A stretch of 7,517 nucleotides of DNA, from NCBI GenBank assembly GCA_002717685.1, contig PBBK01000030.1:1-7517 (forward strand), in the 5' to 3' direction. The stretch comes from Gammaproteobacteria bacterium (lineage in GTDB: Bacteria > Pseudomonadota > Gammaproteobacteria > Woeseiales > Woeseiaceae). The notes beneath the pieces were generated by a model. The model did not search any database and was not told the origin of the DNA. It worked only from the letters and a program-made list of their open reading frames with translations. The first letter of the stretch is position 1, and each line of letters starts with the position of its first letter. The position numbers and the translations under genes were made by a program. Of the stretch, positions 6,628 to 7,517 are shown piece by piece.

Positions 6628-7517
6628 TAAAAATCAACTTTATTAAACTTAGGTTTCAATTTCCCGTTTAAACTAGCTAATTCTGAAAACAAATCCTTTT
6701 CTTTTTTACTTAGGGATTTTGGTGTTGAAACCTGTATCCTCACAAGCTGATCTCCTTTCTGGCCTCCTCTTAATTTTGGAAATCCTTTTCCGCGCATTCG
6801 GAGAATCTGTCCAGATTGAATACCAGCTGGTATTTTTAGGCTGGCTTTACCATCAATTGTAGGTACGTCAATAGTTCCTCCTAACACAGCCCAAAAAATT
6901 GGCACCTGCGCTTCTAAAAAAATATCAAGCCCATGCCGAATAAAAAAGGGATGTTCTTTCTCTTCAAAATAAACAACGAGGTCCCCTGGTTCAATACCTT
7001 TTCCGCCTTTATTCCCTTCTTTGCTCAAGGTCATATAATTCCCGGTGGAAACTCCTTTAGGAACTGAAATTTTAATAGTTGCTGTTTTACGGATAATTCC
7101 CCGACCACTGCAATCACGACACGGATGTTCATTTAAAACCCCCTCTCCACGACAAACGGGGCAATCACTTACAACAACAGATTGCCCGAAAAAGGATTGT
7201 GACATTCTTTGTACTTGACCACTCCCTCCACAATGCCTACACTGTGAAGGTGTCGTACCTGGCTTAGCCCCATTGCCGTCACAAGTCGTGCAAATTTCAA
7301 ACCGTTTGATTCGGATTTTTTTTTCAGTTCCATGCAATATATCAGAAAAATCTACCTCAATTGAGACACGCAGGTCCTTTGCTTTTCGCACATGACTGCT
7401 TTGTCTTGTTGAACCTCCAAAAATATCCTGAAAAGGATTATGTCCCCCAAAAATATCACTGAATTGACTAAAAATATCATCCATGGACATATGTACACCA
7501 CCTCCGAACCCGCCGCC
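6627..7517 (-). CDS. dnaJ: Chaperone DnaJ (Hsp40), 5'-truncated by the window edge
   Basis: This is the co-chaperone that delivers unfolded clients to DnaK and stimulates its ATPase in the cytoplasm. The visible 296 residues begin in the Gly/Phe-rich linker (GGGFGGGVH, then MSMDDIFSQFSDIFGG). The frame stays open to the last base of the window, so the Met at 7490 is internal and the J domain with its HPD motif lies beyond the right edge. Four intact zinc-binding repeats follow in order: CTTCDGNG, CRHCGGSG, CPVCRGEG and CRDCSGRG (residues about 76-140 of the visible part). After them come the two client-binding beta domains, with HPFFIRHGLDIF, LGGTIDVP and LRMRGKGFPKLRGG. The C-terminus ends at TAG shortly after the dimerization segment, as is usual. 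Intact C-x-x-C repeats and a full C-terminal domain support a type I DnaJ rather than CbpA or another J-protein. The stop overlaps the next gene's GTG start by one base, suggesting coupled translation. Confidence 0.97.
   Translation of the reverse strand, partial: GGGFGGGVHMSMDDIFSQFSDIFGGHNPFQDIFGGSTRQSSHVRKAKDLRVSIEVDFSDILHGTEKKIRIKRFEICTTCDGNGAKPGTTPSQCRHCGGSGQVQRMSQSFFGQSVVVSDCPVCRGEGVLNEHPCRDCSGRGIIRKTATIKISVPKGVSTGNYMTLSKEGNKGGKGIEPGDLVVYFEEKEHPFFIRHGLDIFLEAQVPIFWAVLGGTIDVPTIDGKASLKIPAGIQSGQILRMRGKGFPKLRGGQKGDQLVRIQVSTPKSLSKKEKDLFSELASLNGKLKPKFNKVDF

Noticed and set aside
7491..7517. Reading the Met at 7490 as the dnaJ start, leaving the last 27 bases non-coding.
   Set aside because: The 27 bases are in frame, open, and encode GGGFGGGVH, the expected Gly/Phe-rich linker of DnaJ. 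The gene clearly continues past the window.

Overview
Organism. Every supportable gene in this window lies on the minus strand, so transcription runs from the right edge to the left edge. Base composition is AT-rich (roughly 35-40% GC by eye). Ribosome-binding sites are weak or absent in front of almost all starts. The Obg protein has no C-terminal OCT domain, with TKID and SSVSG in place of the commoner NKxD and SAxxG motifs. The DnaJ Gly/Phe region (GGGFGGG followed by MSMDDIFSQFSDIFGG) also looks like that of the FCB superphylum. I infer a bacterium from the Bacteroidetes/Ignavibacteria/Calditrichaeota/Marinimicrobia neighbourhood, with a Marinimicrobia-like lineage as a soft guess; the window cannot fix the phylum. 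I see no phage, transposon, CRISPR or RNA-gene signal: this looks like ordinary chromosomal backbone containing one less ordinary envelope module. Layout in transcription order: (1) 3' two-thirds of dnaJ, whose J domain is off the right edge; (2) a membrane-anchored ComEA-like helix-hairpin-helix protein whose GTG start overlaps the dnaJ stop by one base; (3) a 247-aa protein with a pilin-like but apparently uncleavable N-terminus; (4) a 576-aa PilM/GspL-like protein with a cytoplasmic actin-like half, one membrane segment and an extracytoplasmic half resembling PilN/PilO; (5) rsmD; (6) coaD, joined to rsmD by an ATGA overlap; (7) a short FmdB-type zinc-ribbon protein; (8) an isocitrate dehydrogenase-family enzyme; (9) obg, preceded by a clear minus-strand terminator-like hairpin. 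Genes 1-6 are nearly gapless (overlaps, or 6-15 base gaps) and look like one operon. A 55-base gap with a possible promoter precedes the fmdB-idh pair, and a 94-base gap containing the hairpin separates idh from obg. How the genes fit together: dnaJ (protein folding), rsmD (16S rRNA methylation), coaD (coenzyme A synthesis), idh (central carbon) and obg (ribosome assembly GTPase) are growth functions. The ComEA-like protein, the pilin-like protein and the PilM/N/O-like fusion form a coherent trio, because DNA uptake machines and type IV pilus/type II secretion machines share these parts. That trio is the most interesting part of the window. Its function is inferred from N-terminal patterns and architecture, not proven.
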